Assembly (NCBI GenBank): GCA_022448525.1
Contig: JAKVCX010000001.1
Location: forward strand, 62,001 to 126,000
Source: Tenacibaculum sp.
Lineage (GTDB): Bacteria > Bacteroidota > Bacteroidia > Flavobacteriales > Flavobacteriaceae
Length of the DNA: 64,000 bases
Direction of reading: 5' to 3'
Both the position numbers and the translations under genes were made by a program. Under the pieces are notes generated by a model. The model was not told where the DNA came from, made no database searches, and was given only the letters and a program-made list of their open reading frames with translations. Below, piece by piece: positions 46,473 to 56,200 of the stretch. The first letter of the stretch is position 1; the number at the start of each line of letters is the position of its first letter.

Positions 46473-48180
46473 CCTTTTGATCTTTCTTCTTCTCCAAAGC
46501 TTTAATAGAATCAATTTGCTTTTGAAGTTTTTCAATTACTTTATCGTTTTTATTTTCATTCAACTTTACATTAATTGAATCTAATACCGCTTTCTTTTGA
46601 TCTTTAAAAACGTTTGAGTTTATTTTGAAATATTCATTAGAAGTTTCACTTTCTTTCCAGGCCTCACCTAATTGTTCAAATACATTTCCATCCCATTGAC
46701 TTGGGTGCTTTGCATCAATCCAAATAACATCTCTATATTCACTATCAATTAAAGCTAAATCAGGAGTAGCTGAACCATCAAATTTGCTAGACTCATCTCT
46801 TATAGCAGAAATTGTACTTAAGAAGAACATACGTTTTCTACCAGCAATTTCTTTAATATATGGTCGAAATTCGACAGGTTTATTCACTGACCAATCAAAC
46901 TCTTTGCGAGATTCGATAACTTTTAACGGCATCGCAGAAACACCTGCATATCCTTGCTTCTTAGAAGCGTGATCATAATAATATAATTTATCAGTACCAT
47001 CAGCAGGTATAAAAACACTATAAGTTAAACTGGTTCTTTCTTCTCCAACTGGTTCTAATCCAAACCAATGATATAATCCTGTGTATGCATCTGATTTTGT
47101 ATCTGAGAAATCAAAATCAGTTACAAAAGGTTGCTGGTTTTGATCGTCTGGCAAGTCTGGAATTTTCACAGCTGTTTCCATATTCCACGGTAATGGATCA
47201 CTAAACCCTCCGAGAAACTTTAAAGATTCTGCTTGTAAACGAGAAACTTTTTCGGCCAGTGTGTTTTGTTTTGTTAAATACGGATAATTACGCATTTCTT
47301 CTGGAGAAATATAAGTTCCTTTTCCAATTAAAATACGTTCTATATAATCATTAAAATCATGAGCTCCATTTTCTATGACCATAACTCCACCAAAACTTGG
47401 ATATGGAAAAAAGAATCCTTTCCATTTAATTAAACTCACTACTTGAACCCAAGCATCTTTATCATTTTTCATGTAATACGTATCACTTGGTTCCATATTA
47501 AACAGTTGAAAAATATTGAAGCGTTGCACAACAGCATTGTACGTATTTCTACTAAACTTTAAAGATTCTCCTATAGAAAAAGTAACTGGAATTCTGTTCT
47601 CACTTGAAAAACGAGGAAACGGTGTTGTACTTGAAACTGCAAAAACCTCTTCTGTATCATCTGTCATTCCTTGCCATGCATACTTCTCTGTTGGCTGAAT
47701 TGCCATAGTCCATTTATTCACGGTATCGATTCTCACCAAGTGAGGTAAAGAAACATCTTTGGTTTCTCCTACGGATTCGTTTGCCATCGAAAATATATTC
47801 ATCAATGGTTGAATTCTTTCATTTCGTGTTAAAGGTAATTCTTCAATTTCTACTCGATTTAAACTATTGAACACATTATAGGTTTTAATGTAATCGTACA
47901 TTTTTAAATGCCATCCGATAAAATATACACTACCTAAAAACAAAATTATTCCTAATAAAGTAAATAATCTTCCACCTGTACTTGCAGTTCTTCTGAACTT
48001 TCGTAATCCGAAAAACACAACCGTGAAACATAATAGAATGATAAAAATATATTTACGTAAAAAAAGTAAACCAGGTTGAAAATCATCTCTTAAAATGAAT
48101 AGTAAGAGTAACAGTATAAGTGAAAGAAAAATTACTATAAACTTTTGCTTTCCTCCTTTATTCCAATAGTTTTTAATCAT
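46465..48180 (-). CDS. Three-helix membrane protein with large soluble domain, unknown function
   Basis: A 571-residue protein I cannot name. Three N-terminal helices (about 13-30, 42-60, 72-92) are followed by a soluble region of about 450 residues rich in beta strands (FGGVMVIENGAHDFNDYIER, KIPDLPDDQNQQPFVTDFDF), and a Lys/Asp/Glu-rich C-terminal coiled coil from about 530. No protease, kinase or ATPase motif is visible. It lies 51 bases after a smaller membrane protein gene and before a lipoprotein gene in an operon headed by a DUF6638-like gene. It is a candidate membrane anchor of the proposed ATPase/coiled-coil system. Confidence 0.75.
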   Translation of the reverse strand: MIKNYWNKGGKQKFIVIFLSLILLLLLFILRDDFQPGLLFLRKYIFIILLCFTVVFFGLRKFRRTASTGGRLFTLLGIILFLGSVYFIGWHLKMYDYIKTYNVFNSLNRVEIEELPLTRNERIQPLMNIFSMANESVGETKDVSLPHLVRIDTVNKWTMAIQPTEKYAWQGMTDDTEEVFAVSSTTPFPRFSSENRIPVTFSIGESLKFSRNTYNAVVQRFNIFQLFNMEPSDTYYMKNDKDAWVQVVSLIKWKGFFFPYPSFGGVMVIENGAHDFNDYIERILIGKGTYISPEEMRNYPYLTKQNTLAEKVSRLQAESLKFLGGFSDPLPWNMETAVKIPDLPDDQNQQPFVTDFDFSDTKSDAYTGLYHWFGLEPVGEERTSLTYSVFIPADGTDKLYYYDHASKKQGYAGVSAMPLKVIESRKEFDWSVNKPVEFRPYIKEIAGRKRMFFLSTISAIRDESSKFDGSATPDLALIDSEYRDVIWIDAKHPSQWDGNVFEQLGEAWKESETSNEYFKINSNVFKDQKKAVLDSINVKLNENKNDKVIEKLQKQIDSIKALEKKKDQKDE

Positions 48181-48231
48181 TTTTTTAGTTTTTAGTTGAT
48201 CTTCTTCCTTTTACTTGGAGTTGAATTTCTT

Positions 48232-48753
48232 TTATAACAAACCTTTATCCTTTAAACGCTCACGAGCACTTTTTTGTTCTTCCTGAGGTTTTTCTTCACT
48301 TTTAACCTCTTCTACTACTTCTTCTTTCTTTTCAGCCTTTAAATCTTCAATAAAGTCTTTTCCTTTACCAATTGTTTCTTTTACAATATCTCCTAAAGAA
48401 TCTGAATGTTCATCAATCATTTCTCCAGATTTAAAAATAAAACCGGCAATATATGTTCCTGCAATAGTTCCTACTATCATTGACATAAATAGAGAAATTG
48501 CAGTTATTGTAATTGGTAATAAAAACTGAGCAACAATAATCCCGAGTAAGAAAAGTGATGTTATGAACACCAAACGTAATAAGAACGATTGTTGATACAC
48601 AAAACCTTTTGTATCAGTTTCTTTCATCTGTAATTCTTTTGAATACATGAGTTTATTAAAAAATCGATACAATTTATTTCCGTTGGATTCTCTCCAATAC
48701 AAAACAATTCCGAATAGTACGGCTGCTACAAAAAGTATTAATTCAAGTGTCAT
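48232..48753 (-). CDS. Membrane protein with acidic/basic C-terminal tail, unknown function
   Basis: A 173-residue protein from the ATG at 48753, which starts with a membrane helix (MTLELILFVAAVLFGIVLYW); this start leaves 2 bases after the upstream stop. Two further helices lie at about 59-75 and 80-105. The tail (IIDEHSDSLGDIVKETIGKG onward) is amphipathic and then alternates Lys and Glu (AEKKEEVVEEVKSEEK), probably a coiled coil or disordered linker. No family is recognised. Confidence 0.72.
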   Translation of the reverse strand: MTLELILFVAAVLFGIVLYWRESNGNKLYRFFNKLMYSKELQMKETDTKGFVYQQSFLLRLVFITSLFLLGIIVAQFLLPITITAISLFMSMIVGTIAGTYIAGFIFKSGEMIDEHSDSLGDIVKETIGKGKDFIEDLKAEKKEEVVEEVKSEEKPQEEQKSARERLKDKGLL

Positions 48754-48755
48754 AG

Positions 48756-49991
48756 TTAAATGTTTTTCTTTATCGTTTCTATTACCCAATCTTTTAATGA
48801 ACTACTCCAGTTTTGATACAAATCATAAAAGATTTCTTTATCATACCAATATAAGAATAGTACATCTTTTGGTGAGATACTCACCAATAACTTCCATACC
48901 AAATCTTGCTCATTTGGACCTAAAGATGAATGCGGACTATGTAAAGCAATATAAATGTCTTTATCAACAAAGTCAGTTACCTTAGTTTTTGGATCGGATT
49001 TCTTTTTTTCCAAATATCGATCTAGTCCCATTACTCTTTTTCTAGCCGAAACATCTATTTTATTTAAATATCCTTTAAACAACATACTGTCGTTTAAAAC
49101 ATTCTTAGTAACATGTGTTTCTTCATTTATAAATTCTGCTAACACATATTTCTTAATTCGGTCATATCGTTGTAAAGTAATTTCAGAATGAACATCACAT
49201 TCTATCATTAAATGAGATGTTAACTTTTCAATTAAATCATCATGTGAAATATGATACATCGAAACATTGTGACTCGTATCTTGAATCGCTTCTTGAAACG
49301 CATCCATATTTTCGAAAACTAAAATTGGAGACAAGAAACTTTTTAATACATAAACACCACCAAAAGCTTCGGTATAAAAAGATTCAGTTTCGTATGTAAT
49401 ATTCTCTAAGTTTATTTCACGTTCTCTTAAATCACCATACTTATTTGCAGAATCGAGCAAACGTTGATGAATTGATTCATCAATAAAATTATTTTCAATC
49501 TTAAATAATTCAACTAATTGTAGTTGTTCTTCTTTTGCTTTATCTAAATCATCAACTAATCTAAACTTTACTGTAATTCCTTTATACTTTAAAACATCTA
49601 ACGGTTCATAGAAAACATCAATATCCTGATCAAAATCGACACAAATTGCAGAATCACGAGTTATATTCTCAATTCTACTTTGATGTTTTTTAAAAACCAG
49701 TTTCATAAGTTCTTTATCGAAAGAATGATAAGGATTGTATACTGGTAATCCTTTTTGTAAAGGTGTAATGATTATGCAGTGAGGATTTGCCTCTCCATGA
49801 TTTAAATAGTGAATTTCATCTTTTTCTTCAGCTATTTCAGGACTCCAACCAATTCCATCAATAAAAAACGAAGTTAATTTGGTTTCGGTAAAACCGAGTT
49901 TAACTAAACATTTATTATATCGTTCTACTAATTTTCCATTCACAGGAATTAGTTCTCCTTTATATAAGTCTGCTTCTTTTAGTTTTTGCAT
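48756..49991 (-). CDS. DUF6638-like protein
   Basis: A 411-residue cytosolic protein from the ATG at 49991 (MQKLKEADLYKGELIPVNGK); the longer frame only adds 12 residues from a non-ATG start. The stretches FIDGIGWSPEIAEEKDEIHY and LNHGEANPHCIIITPLQKG recall the Bacteroidota family DUF6638; this match is from memory and the family has no known function. There is no signal peptide or membrane helix. A conserved-looking ICVDFDQDIDVF and LHSPHSSLGPNEQDLVW are the most distinctive blocks. It is the first gene of the left half of the cluster. Confidence 0.7.
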   Translation of the reverse strand: MQKLKEADLYKGELIPVNGKLVERYNKCLVKLGFTETKLTSFFIDGIGWSPEIAEEKDEIHYLNHGEANPHCIIITPLQKGLPVYNPYHSFDKELMKLVFKKHQSRIENITRDSAICVDFDQDIDVFYEPLDVLKYKGITVKFRLVDDLDKAKEEQLQLVELFKIENNFIDESIHQRLLDSANKYGDLREREINLENITYETESFYTEAFGGVYVLKSFLSPILVFENMDAFQEAIQDTSHNVSMYHISHDDLIEKLTSHLMIECDVHSEITLQRYDRIKKYVLAEFINEETHVTKNVLNDSMLFKGYLNKIDVSARKRVMGLDRYLEKKKSDPKTKVTDFVDKDIYIALHSPHSSLGPNEQDLVWKLLVSISPKDVLFLYWYDKEIFYDLYQNWSSSLKDWVIETIKKNI

Positions 49992-50177
49992 TGTTTTGGT
50001 AATGACTTTCAAATATAAAATAACCAATTGTTATAATGTAGTGAGCCTGAAAAGAAATTTTGATTAAAAACAATTATTTACTTATTAGAAGGAAAAATAC
50101 TTAAATAGTTACAATCTGTAAAGTAGAAATGTGTTACAACACGTGTTAAATAACTGAAAAACAACAAATAACACATT
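49992..50177. other. Gene-free stretch before the RNA array
   Basis: AT-rich sequence upstream of the DUF6638-like gene. It must hold that gene's promoter on the minus strand, but I see no clear TAnnTTTG. No credible coding frame is present. Confidence 0.5.
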
Positions 50178-50367
50178 TTTGTTTTCTTCTTTGTGAAATT
50201 TGTGTTAGTGAGAAAGGAATTTAAAAATTAATTTTACTTCAGAAAGCGATTATACCCCCGATTGATTTGAAATATATAAAGTATTAATAGATTGAAGGGA
50301 TTAGTACTATTAGTGTTGATTAAGAAAAGACTGTTTTTTGTTCCCCCAGGAAAAACAGTCTTTTTTT
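50178..50367 (+). ncRNA. Tandem small-RNA unit 1
   Basis: First of three related units. It opens with TTTG-T-TTTCTTCTTTGTGA and then AATTTGTGTTAGT, a promoter-like block shared almost base for base with unit 2. The body contains GATTATACCCCCGATTGA and GAAGGGATTAGTACTATTAG and ends in a strong terminator with a C-rich loop. There is no ATG-started frame of useful length in the body. The 5' end is not determined; transcription probably starts near the GTGTTAGT block. Confidence 0.5.
50325..50367 (+). terminator. Terminator of RNA unit 1, C-rich loop
   Basis: The 14-bp stem AAAAGACTGTTTTT with its complement has the loop TGTTCCCCCAGG and is followed by a T run on the plus strand. Confidence 0.85.
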
Positions 50368-50443
50368 ATTGGCATTCTATCTAAACACTCATAAATGTTA
50401 AGGATTACTTAAAACTCACTATAATTTTAAGTATCCTTGATTT

Positions 50444-50630
50444 GTATTCTTCTTTGTGAAATTTGTGTTAGTCAACAAGTTAACTATCTAGTAATTTTAA
50501 CTCAGAGAACAATTATTCCCCCGATTGACCTCGAATAAAAAGAGTATTAATAAATTTAGGGATTATTATTATTACTATTACTGTTGAACAGAAAAGACTG
50601 TTTTTTCCCTCAGAAGAACAGTCTTTTTTT
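50444..50630 (+). ncRNA. Tandem small-RNA unit 2
   Basis: Second unit. The promoter-like block TTCTTCTTTGTGAAATTTGT followed by GTTAGT is identical to unit 1. The body repeats CAATTATTCCCCCGATTGA, GAGTATTAATAAATT and AGGGATTATTATTATTACTA, diverging between these anchors, as expected for a structured RNA family rather than a coding gene. It ends in the same AAAAGACTGTT stem. Confidence 0.5.
50592..50628 (+). terminator. Terminator of RNA unit 2
   Basis: The stem AAAAGACTGTT pairs with AACAGTCTTTT around a loop containing CCCTCAG. A run of T residues follows on the plus strand. Confidence 0.85.
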
Positions 50631-50683
50631 TAAAAAAACATGTAGAACTCCTCCGATGCTATCATCCCTACATAAAGACATTA

Positions 50684-50862
50684 GATTTTTTTGTTTGTTA
50701 AATTGTAAATATTGTGTTAGTTCAATTTAATTTGATTATTGAACTTTAGTAAGAATTTCATTCCTCCAGACCCATATCTATGGAAAAGTAACAATTGAAG
50801 GGATTTTTATTAGACTGTAGATTATAAAAAAAGACTGTTTTTCCCCCAGAAAAACAGTCTTC
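50684..50862 (+). ncRNA. Tandem small-RNA unit 3, more diverged
   Basis: Third unit, with the start block TTTGTTTGTTAAATTGTAAA then TATTGTGTTAGTT, and only partial match in the body (TTCATTCCTCCAGACCC, CAATTGAAGGGATTTTTATTAG). It ends in the same stem with loop CCCCCAG. The T run after the stem is weak on the plus strand and stronger on the minus strand, so this copy may be decaying. Confidence 0.4.
50826..50861. terminator. Terminator hairpin of RNA unit 3
   Basis: The 12-bp stem AAGACTGTTTTT pairs with its complement around the 7-base loop CCCCCAG. The A run on the left side would make it an efficient terminator for minus-strand transcripts too. Confidence 0.7.
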
Positions 50863-50867
50863 TACAT

Positions 50868-51290
50868 TTATTTATCTTCTTGAAGGATGAAGAGAGAATA
50901 AAAGAAATTCCCTCAAAATTATTGCAGTTATACCCTATTGACCTATACATCCGTATTTCAAAAAAGCAGTTACAAACCAAAGCGTAACTACTTAATAGAT
51001 AAATAATTATATAGTAAATATAATAAAAAAACATGAAATAAACATTTTTTTAAAAAAAATAACACAAATCAACTGTTTCTATACCATTATAAGAAAAATT
51101 TATGTTTAGATTCTTTAGCATCTCATTCAACAATTAAAACTACACAAATTCAGTTTACTCAACGAAACCGTTGTTTTGTTTAAGACAATAAGCGAAAACA
51201 ATAAACAAATAACTGATTTACAATATTTTAACACAGATTAACTTTCTTTTCCCTAAGTTTTTTTGTAAATTCAAGAAAAAAATAAAACTC
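50868..51290. other. Gene-free stretch with a degenerate fourth RNA-unit motif
   Basis: At 50924-50950 GCAGTTATACCCTATTGACC resembles the GCGATTATACCCCCGATTGA core of unit 1, suggesting a decayed fourth copy. A small hairpin (AGTTAC and GTAACT, about 50967-50990) follows. The remainder is very AT-rich and holds the promoter region of the first AraC gene; I see no clear gene. Confidence 0.4.
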
Positions 51291-52205
51291 TTGAAAACGA
51301 ATTACACAAACATTAGCACAATTTCTCAACTATTCGGACTTTTAGGTCTTGAAAAACCTAATAATCCATATATAGCTGTAATCGATACAGCAAATATTGA
51401 TTTTTCAAAACTATTCTTTCAAGAAGAATATGTTATGAATTTGTATACGATTACTTTAAAAGATTGTCATAATGGGGTTTATTTCAACAAGAGAAATTTC
51501 AACTTTGATAAAGGTGTCATCGGATTTACCAAACCTAATCAAGTCATTAACTTATCTTGTACTTCACAATTGAACTCTTTGAGTGGTTGGATTTTGGTAT
51601 TTGATAAAAACTTACTTGAAACCACACCTTTATTCGATAAAGTAGATAGTTATCAATTCTTCGATTACAGTATTAACGAAGCAATTTCAGTTTCTGAAAC
51701 TGAACAAAAAACAATAACTGATTGCGTTAATTTTATTAAAAACGAAATTCAATTGAATTTTGACAATCACTCTTCAGCAGTTATCGCGTCGATTCTTGAA
51801 GTTTTACTTAATTTATGCAAACGTTTCTTTGAAAGACAATTTAATATTTCGGCTGCTAGAGAGAATCATATAGTAACGAAAATTGATAATTTCCTGAAGT
51901 TCTACTATGAAAATCAATTATTTGAGGAAAAAGGAATCCCACAAGTAGAACAAATTGCAAAGTATGTTAAATTATCACCTAATTACCTTTGTAATCTTTT
52001 AAAGAAAGAAACTGGAAAGAACACTAAAGATTATGTGAACTATTTTATAGTTGAAAAGTCTAAAAATTTATTAAGAAACCAACAAGAATATTCAATTAGC
52101 GAATTAGCACATAAATTAGGATTTAATTATCCACATTATTTCAGTAGACTTTTCAAAGCTAAAACAGGAAAGACACCGCAAGAATACAGGAAACAGGAAT
52201 CTTAA
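51291..52205 (+). CDS. AraC-family regulator, copy 1 (TTG start)
   Basis: A 304-residue regulator. The C-terminal hundred residues hold the two helix-turn-helix units of AraC proteins (IAKYVKLSPNYLCNLLKKET, ISELAHKLGFNYPHYFSRLF with KTGKTPQEYRK). The N-terminal 190 residues look like a cupin-like sensor domain. The only start before the conserved region is the TTG at 51291; alignment with the paralogue shows it is about right (TISQLFGLLGLEKPNNP against TISDFHHVFNLSKPKHP). A duplicate gene follows 97 bases later. Targets are unknown, although the RNA array upstream is an obvious neighbour. Confidence 0.88.
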   Translation: MKTNYTNISTISQLFGLLGLEKPNNPYIAVIDTANIDFSKLFFQEEYVMNLYTITLKDCHNGVYFNKRNFNFDKGVIGFTKPNQVINLSCTSQLNSLSGWILVFDKNLLETTPLFDKVDSYQFFDYSINEAISVSETEQKTITDCVNFIKNEIQLNFDNHSSAVIASILEVLLNLCKRFFERQFNISAARENHIVTKIDNFLKFYYENQLFEEKGIPQVEQIAKYVKLSPNYLCNLLKKETGKNTKDYVNYFIVEKSKNLLRNQQEYSISELAHKLGFNYPHYFSRLFKAKTGKTPQEYRKQES

Positions 52206-52302
52206 AGGTTATTTCCTCTGACAAAAATGCTAGTAATCTTAGTATTTATGTTTACAAACTTCGAATTTTATAACGATATTTGTACAAATTAACCTTTTGT
52301 AT

Positions 52303-53211
52303 ATGAGGCATGGTACCTCAAAAATTAAAACAATATCTGATTTTCATCATGTATTTAATTTGTCTAAGCCAAAGCATCCATCAATTAGCTTTATTGATTT
52401 AGATGAATTTAAAAATGGTGTGAAAGGTCGTAAAATGAGTCTAGAAATGGACTTATTCGTAATTACCTTAAGAGATGGAAGTTGTGGTGAAATGTTTGAT
52501 AGAAAACCTTACGACTTCACAGAAAGTGTAATTACTTTTAGACAACCTAGTAAATCAGGAAAAATTGACGAAAATTGTATAAAAGCATCTGAAGGATGGT
52601 TTTTAGTCTTTAGTTTAGATTTTATCAAGAATACTGTTCTTTATGATAAAATTGATGACTTCAACTTTTTCTTTTATAAATATTCTGAAGCACTGCACCT
52701 ATCAGCAGAAGAACAACGATTGATTGAAAACTGTGTTGGACTTATTGTAAAAGAAATCGATCAAAGGATAGACATTCACAGCCACGGTGTAATCATTTCT
52801 ACTTTAGGACTTTTATTTAATTTATGTTCACGATTTTACGAACGTCAATTCACAACAAGATCTGTTTTCAATACCGAAGTTATACATAACCTAAATTTTC
52901 TTTTAGAAGATTATTACAAAGAAGGCTTGTTCAAAACAACAGGTTTACCTCAGAATTCATTTATTGCTGAAAATGTGAACTTGTCTCCAAATTATTTAAA
53001 CGATTTACTTTTAAAAGAAACTAAGAAGAATACTAAAAGTTATGTGATCGATTTCATAATCGAAAAAGCAAAAACTCACTTAGTAAAAACAGAAACTCCA
53101 ATTGAAGTTATTTCTCAAGATTTAGGTTTCAAAATTTTAAGTTACTTTGAACGTAGCTTTAAATTAAATACAGGTATGACTCCACTAGAATTTAGACAGT
53201 TATTCAAGTAA
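52303..53211 (+). CDS. AraC-family regulator, copy 2
   Basis: A 302-residue paralogue of the preceding gene with the same layout: sensor domain, then VNLSPNYLNDLLLKETKKNT and IEVISQDLGFKILSYFERSF with NTGMTPLEF. Shared blocks such as FNLCSRFYERQF against LNLCKRFFERQF show a tandem duplication that has diverged widely. The ATG at 52303 (MRHGTSK) is preferred over the TTG two codons earlier. Its stop abuts the stop of the CheB-CheR gene on the other strand. Confidence 0.88.
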   Translation: MRHGTSKIKTISDFHHVFNLSKPKHPSISFIDLDEFKNGVKGRKMSLEMDLFVITLRDGSCGEMFDRKPYDFTESVITFRQPSKSGKIDENCIKASEGWFLVFSLDFIKNTVLYDKIDDFNFFFYKYSEALHLSAEEQRLIENCVGLIVKEIDQRIDIHSHGVIISTLGLLFNLCSRFYERQFTTRSVFNTEVIHNLNFLLEDYYKEGLFKTTGLPQNSFIAENVNLSPNYLNDLLLKETKKNTKSYVIDFIIEKAKTHLVKTETPIEVISQDLGFKILSYFERSFKLNTGMTPLEFRQLFK

Positions 53212-56200
53212 CTACTTTATTTCTCCATTCTTATATCTACTGATATTAAAATGACTACCAACTGCTCTTAGCGGTTGATCATTTTCATCCCATTCAATTA
53301 CACTTCCATTAAAACAAATCCATATAGGTGTTCCATCTTTATGATAATAACGAACCTCTTTTGTATATGGAATTTTTCCTTTTGACTTTACATGCTTATC
53401 GAATAATTCTAATACTCCAGGAATATCTTCAGGATGCATCTGTTGTTTCCACCAGTCTGGTGAATTACCAACCTCTTCATCAGTAAAACCAAACATATTT
53501 AAAAAAGATGGACTGTAAAACTCATAATTATCTCTAATATTCCAATCCCAATAGCCAACAAAACTTCCTTCTATAATACTCCTGTACATTTTATTGGTTT
53601 GAGAAAGTTTCTCTTCAACCTCTTTAATTTTAGTAATGTCAACATGACTTCCTACGATACGAATTGGCTCTCCATTTTCTCCCCATTCCATTACTTTTCC
53701 TTTACAACGAACCCAAACTATAGATCCGTTTTTATGGAAATAACGTACTTCATTAAAAAACGGGACTTCACCTTTCGATTCCATATGGGCTTGTGCATTA
53801 TCAAGCACACCTTGTAAATCATCTGGATGAATTTGCTGTTGCCACCATCCAAAATCATTTGGCACTTCATGATCTTCAAAACCAAACATTGCTTTAAAAG
53901 TCGGACTATAAGAAGCTTTACCTTCTTGAACATACCAATCCCAATATCCAGCCAAAGTCGCTTCAATAATGCTATTATACATCACATTACTCTCACTTAA
54001 CTTTAACTCGGCTTCTTTCACATCTGTAATATCAACATGACTTCCTACGACTCGCAATGGTTGACCATCTTCGCTCCATTCAATAACCTTTCCTTTACAG
54101 TAAACCCAAACTATCGAACCATCTTTATGAAAATATCTTGCTTCATTTGCAAATGGAGTTGTTCCTTTAGATTTGATATGCTCCTCAACCATATCATAAG
54201 CGTTTTGTACATCATCTGGATGCATTTGATTTGCCCACCAATCTGGAGAATGAGGAACTTCATGATCTTCAAAACCAAACATTGCTTTAAAAGAAGTACT
54301 ATAAAAAGTATAGTTTTCATTAACATACCAGTCCCAGTAACCAGCAAAGGTTGTTTCTAGTATAATGTTATACATGATATTAGCTTCATTTAACTTTTCT
54401 TCTACCTCTTTTATTCTAGTAATATCTGTAGCAATACCGATATGTTTAATTTTATTACTTCCATCAATCTTTTCAAATATTGTTTCCTTGGATAAAAACC
54501 AACGGTAATTCCCATTTTTATGCTTTATTCTATATTCGAAATCAAGAATTTCATCAGCTCTAGAATCGCAAAGTGCCTGATGATGATCAACCATTTTCAA
54601 CATATCTTCAGGATGAATAATTTCCGCCATTAAATTACTTCCAAGTGCTTCAACATCTTCCTTGCTATAACCTAATACTTTTGCAACCTCCTTATTAACA
54701 TATTCATTTTGTTGAGTTAGTTGATTATAGATATACGTAATACCTGGCATTACATCAGTAATCTTTGATAAAAAATTAGACTTTTCTATCAATTCATTTT
54801 CCGTATTCTTAACATGTGTAATATCACTTGCCACACCAATTATTTTCGCTTTACCTGTAGGTAACCTCTCGAAGACAGTTTCTTTAGATAGCAACCAAAT
54901 ATAATTCCCATTTTTATGCTTAACGCGATATTCTATATCATGTGTTACATCATCTGCCGATTCTTCTATTCTTTCCAAATTAGAAAACACCTTTTCAAGA
55001 TCATCTGGATGAACAATATTGGCTAAAAAAGATTCTCCTAACTCCTGAACCTCTTTCTCTGTGTAACCTAAAACTGAGGCTATATCCCTATTGGCATATT
55101 CATTTCTATGTGTTTCGTGATTATATACATAAATTAATCCCGGCATTAAATTGGTTAACTCAGTTAAGAATTTTCCTTTTTCTAATAATTCAAGTTCTGT
55201 ATTTTTCTGTTTATTAATATCTACAAAAGAAATTACAACTCCTTTAATTTTGTCGTGATCACTAATGAAAGGATTGATTCTTTGTAAATACCAAGAGTCA
55301 TTGATGAGCTGAACTTCTTCTTCATAAATATCTCCTGTACTTATTACACTCGAAATATTATCTATTAAGGTTTGTTGATGCTCTTCTTTTAAATTTGAAT
55401 TAAAATTAACGATTGATCTTCCTACATTAGTACTAGTAATATTGATGAATTTTCTTAGCGAAGGTGAGAATCTTCTAATTATCAGGTTTTCATCTAAAAA
55501 GAGCACACCTATATCCACCGAAAGAAGAAGATTTTCCAAATCTTCGTTCAGTTGAACTAATTCTAAAATCTTTTCTTGGTGTTCTGCATTTACAGTATGC
55601 AATTCCTCATTTACACTTTGTAACTCTTCATTCGTTGTTTGCATTTCTTCATTCGAAGCCAACAACTCTTCATTTGTTGATTGTAACTCTTCATATGAAA
55701 CTTCAATTTCGTTTACTTTTGACTGAAGATTCGCCTTTGTATCTCGAAGTTCTTCCTCTAAAGAAGCAATAATGTTATAATCAACATTAGGATTTGTTGT
55801 AGCGGAAACTGAACCAATATTACAAAATGGATCTTCTTTTTTAAATACGACCAGATATAATTTACGGTAACTTGCTAATTTCTCCACTGGAGAAACAATT
55901 AAGCTAACAACCACTTTTTCATTTCCTTTTTCGAAAGAAATATTATCGTATCTAACCTTTTCTTTATCTTGTTCAACTCTTGCTAAAGCTGTACTTAATG
56001 CTAAAGCTACTTCTTGTGGTAGCATTTTTAACACATTAAACGATCGGATTTTATTCTCTGGTAATTCTATAAATTCTTTAAAATTACCATCAGCATTTAT
56101 TAATTCATAATTGCTATCAATACAAATACTTGAAGCCGAAAACTCTTCTAATAAAAGACTCGATAAACTTTCAGATAGCTTTTGATCAACATTTCTTTTG

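Noticed and set aside
50178..50862. CRISPR array
   Set aside because: The repeated units are long, diverged and contain terminators; there are no short identical repeats with unique spacers.
50178..50862. Tandem RiPP or lanthipeptide precursor genes
   Set aside because: No ATG-started frame lies in the units; GTG frames from the GTGTTA block are only 8 to 11 codons and share little beyond the first three residues.
50822..51034. 70-codon minus-strand frame over RNA unit 3 and downstream
   Set aside because: Its composition is that of AT-rich noise, it runs through a terminator hairpin, and no start signal or conserved domain is visible.
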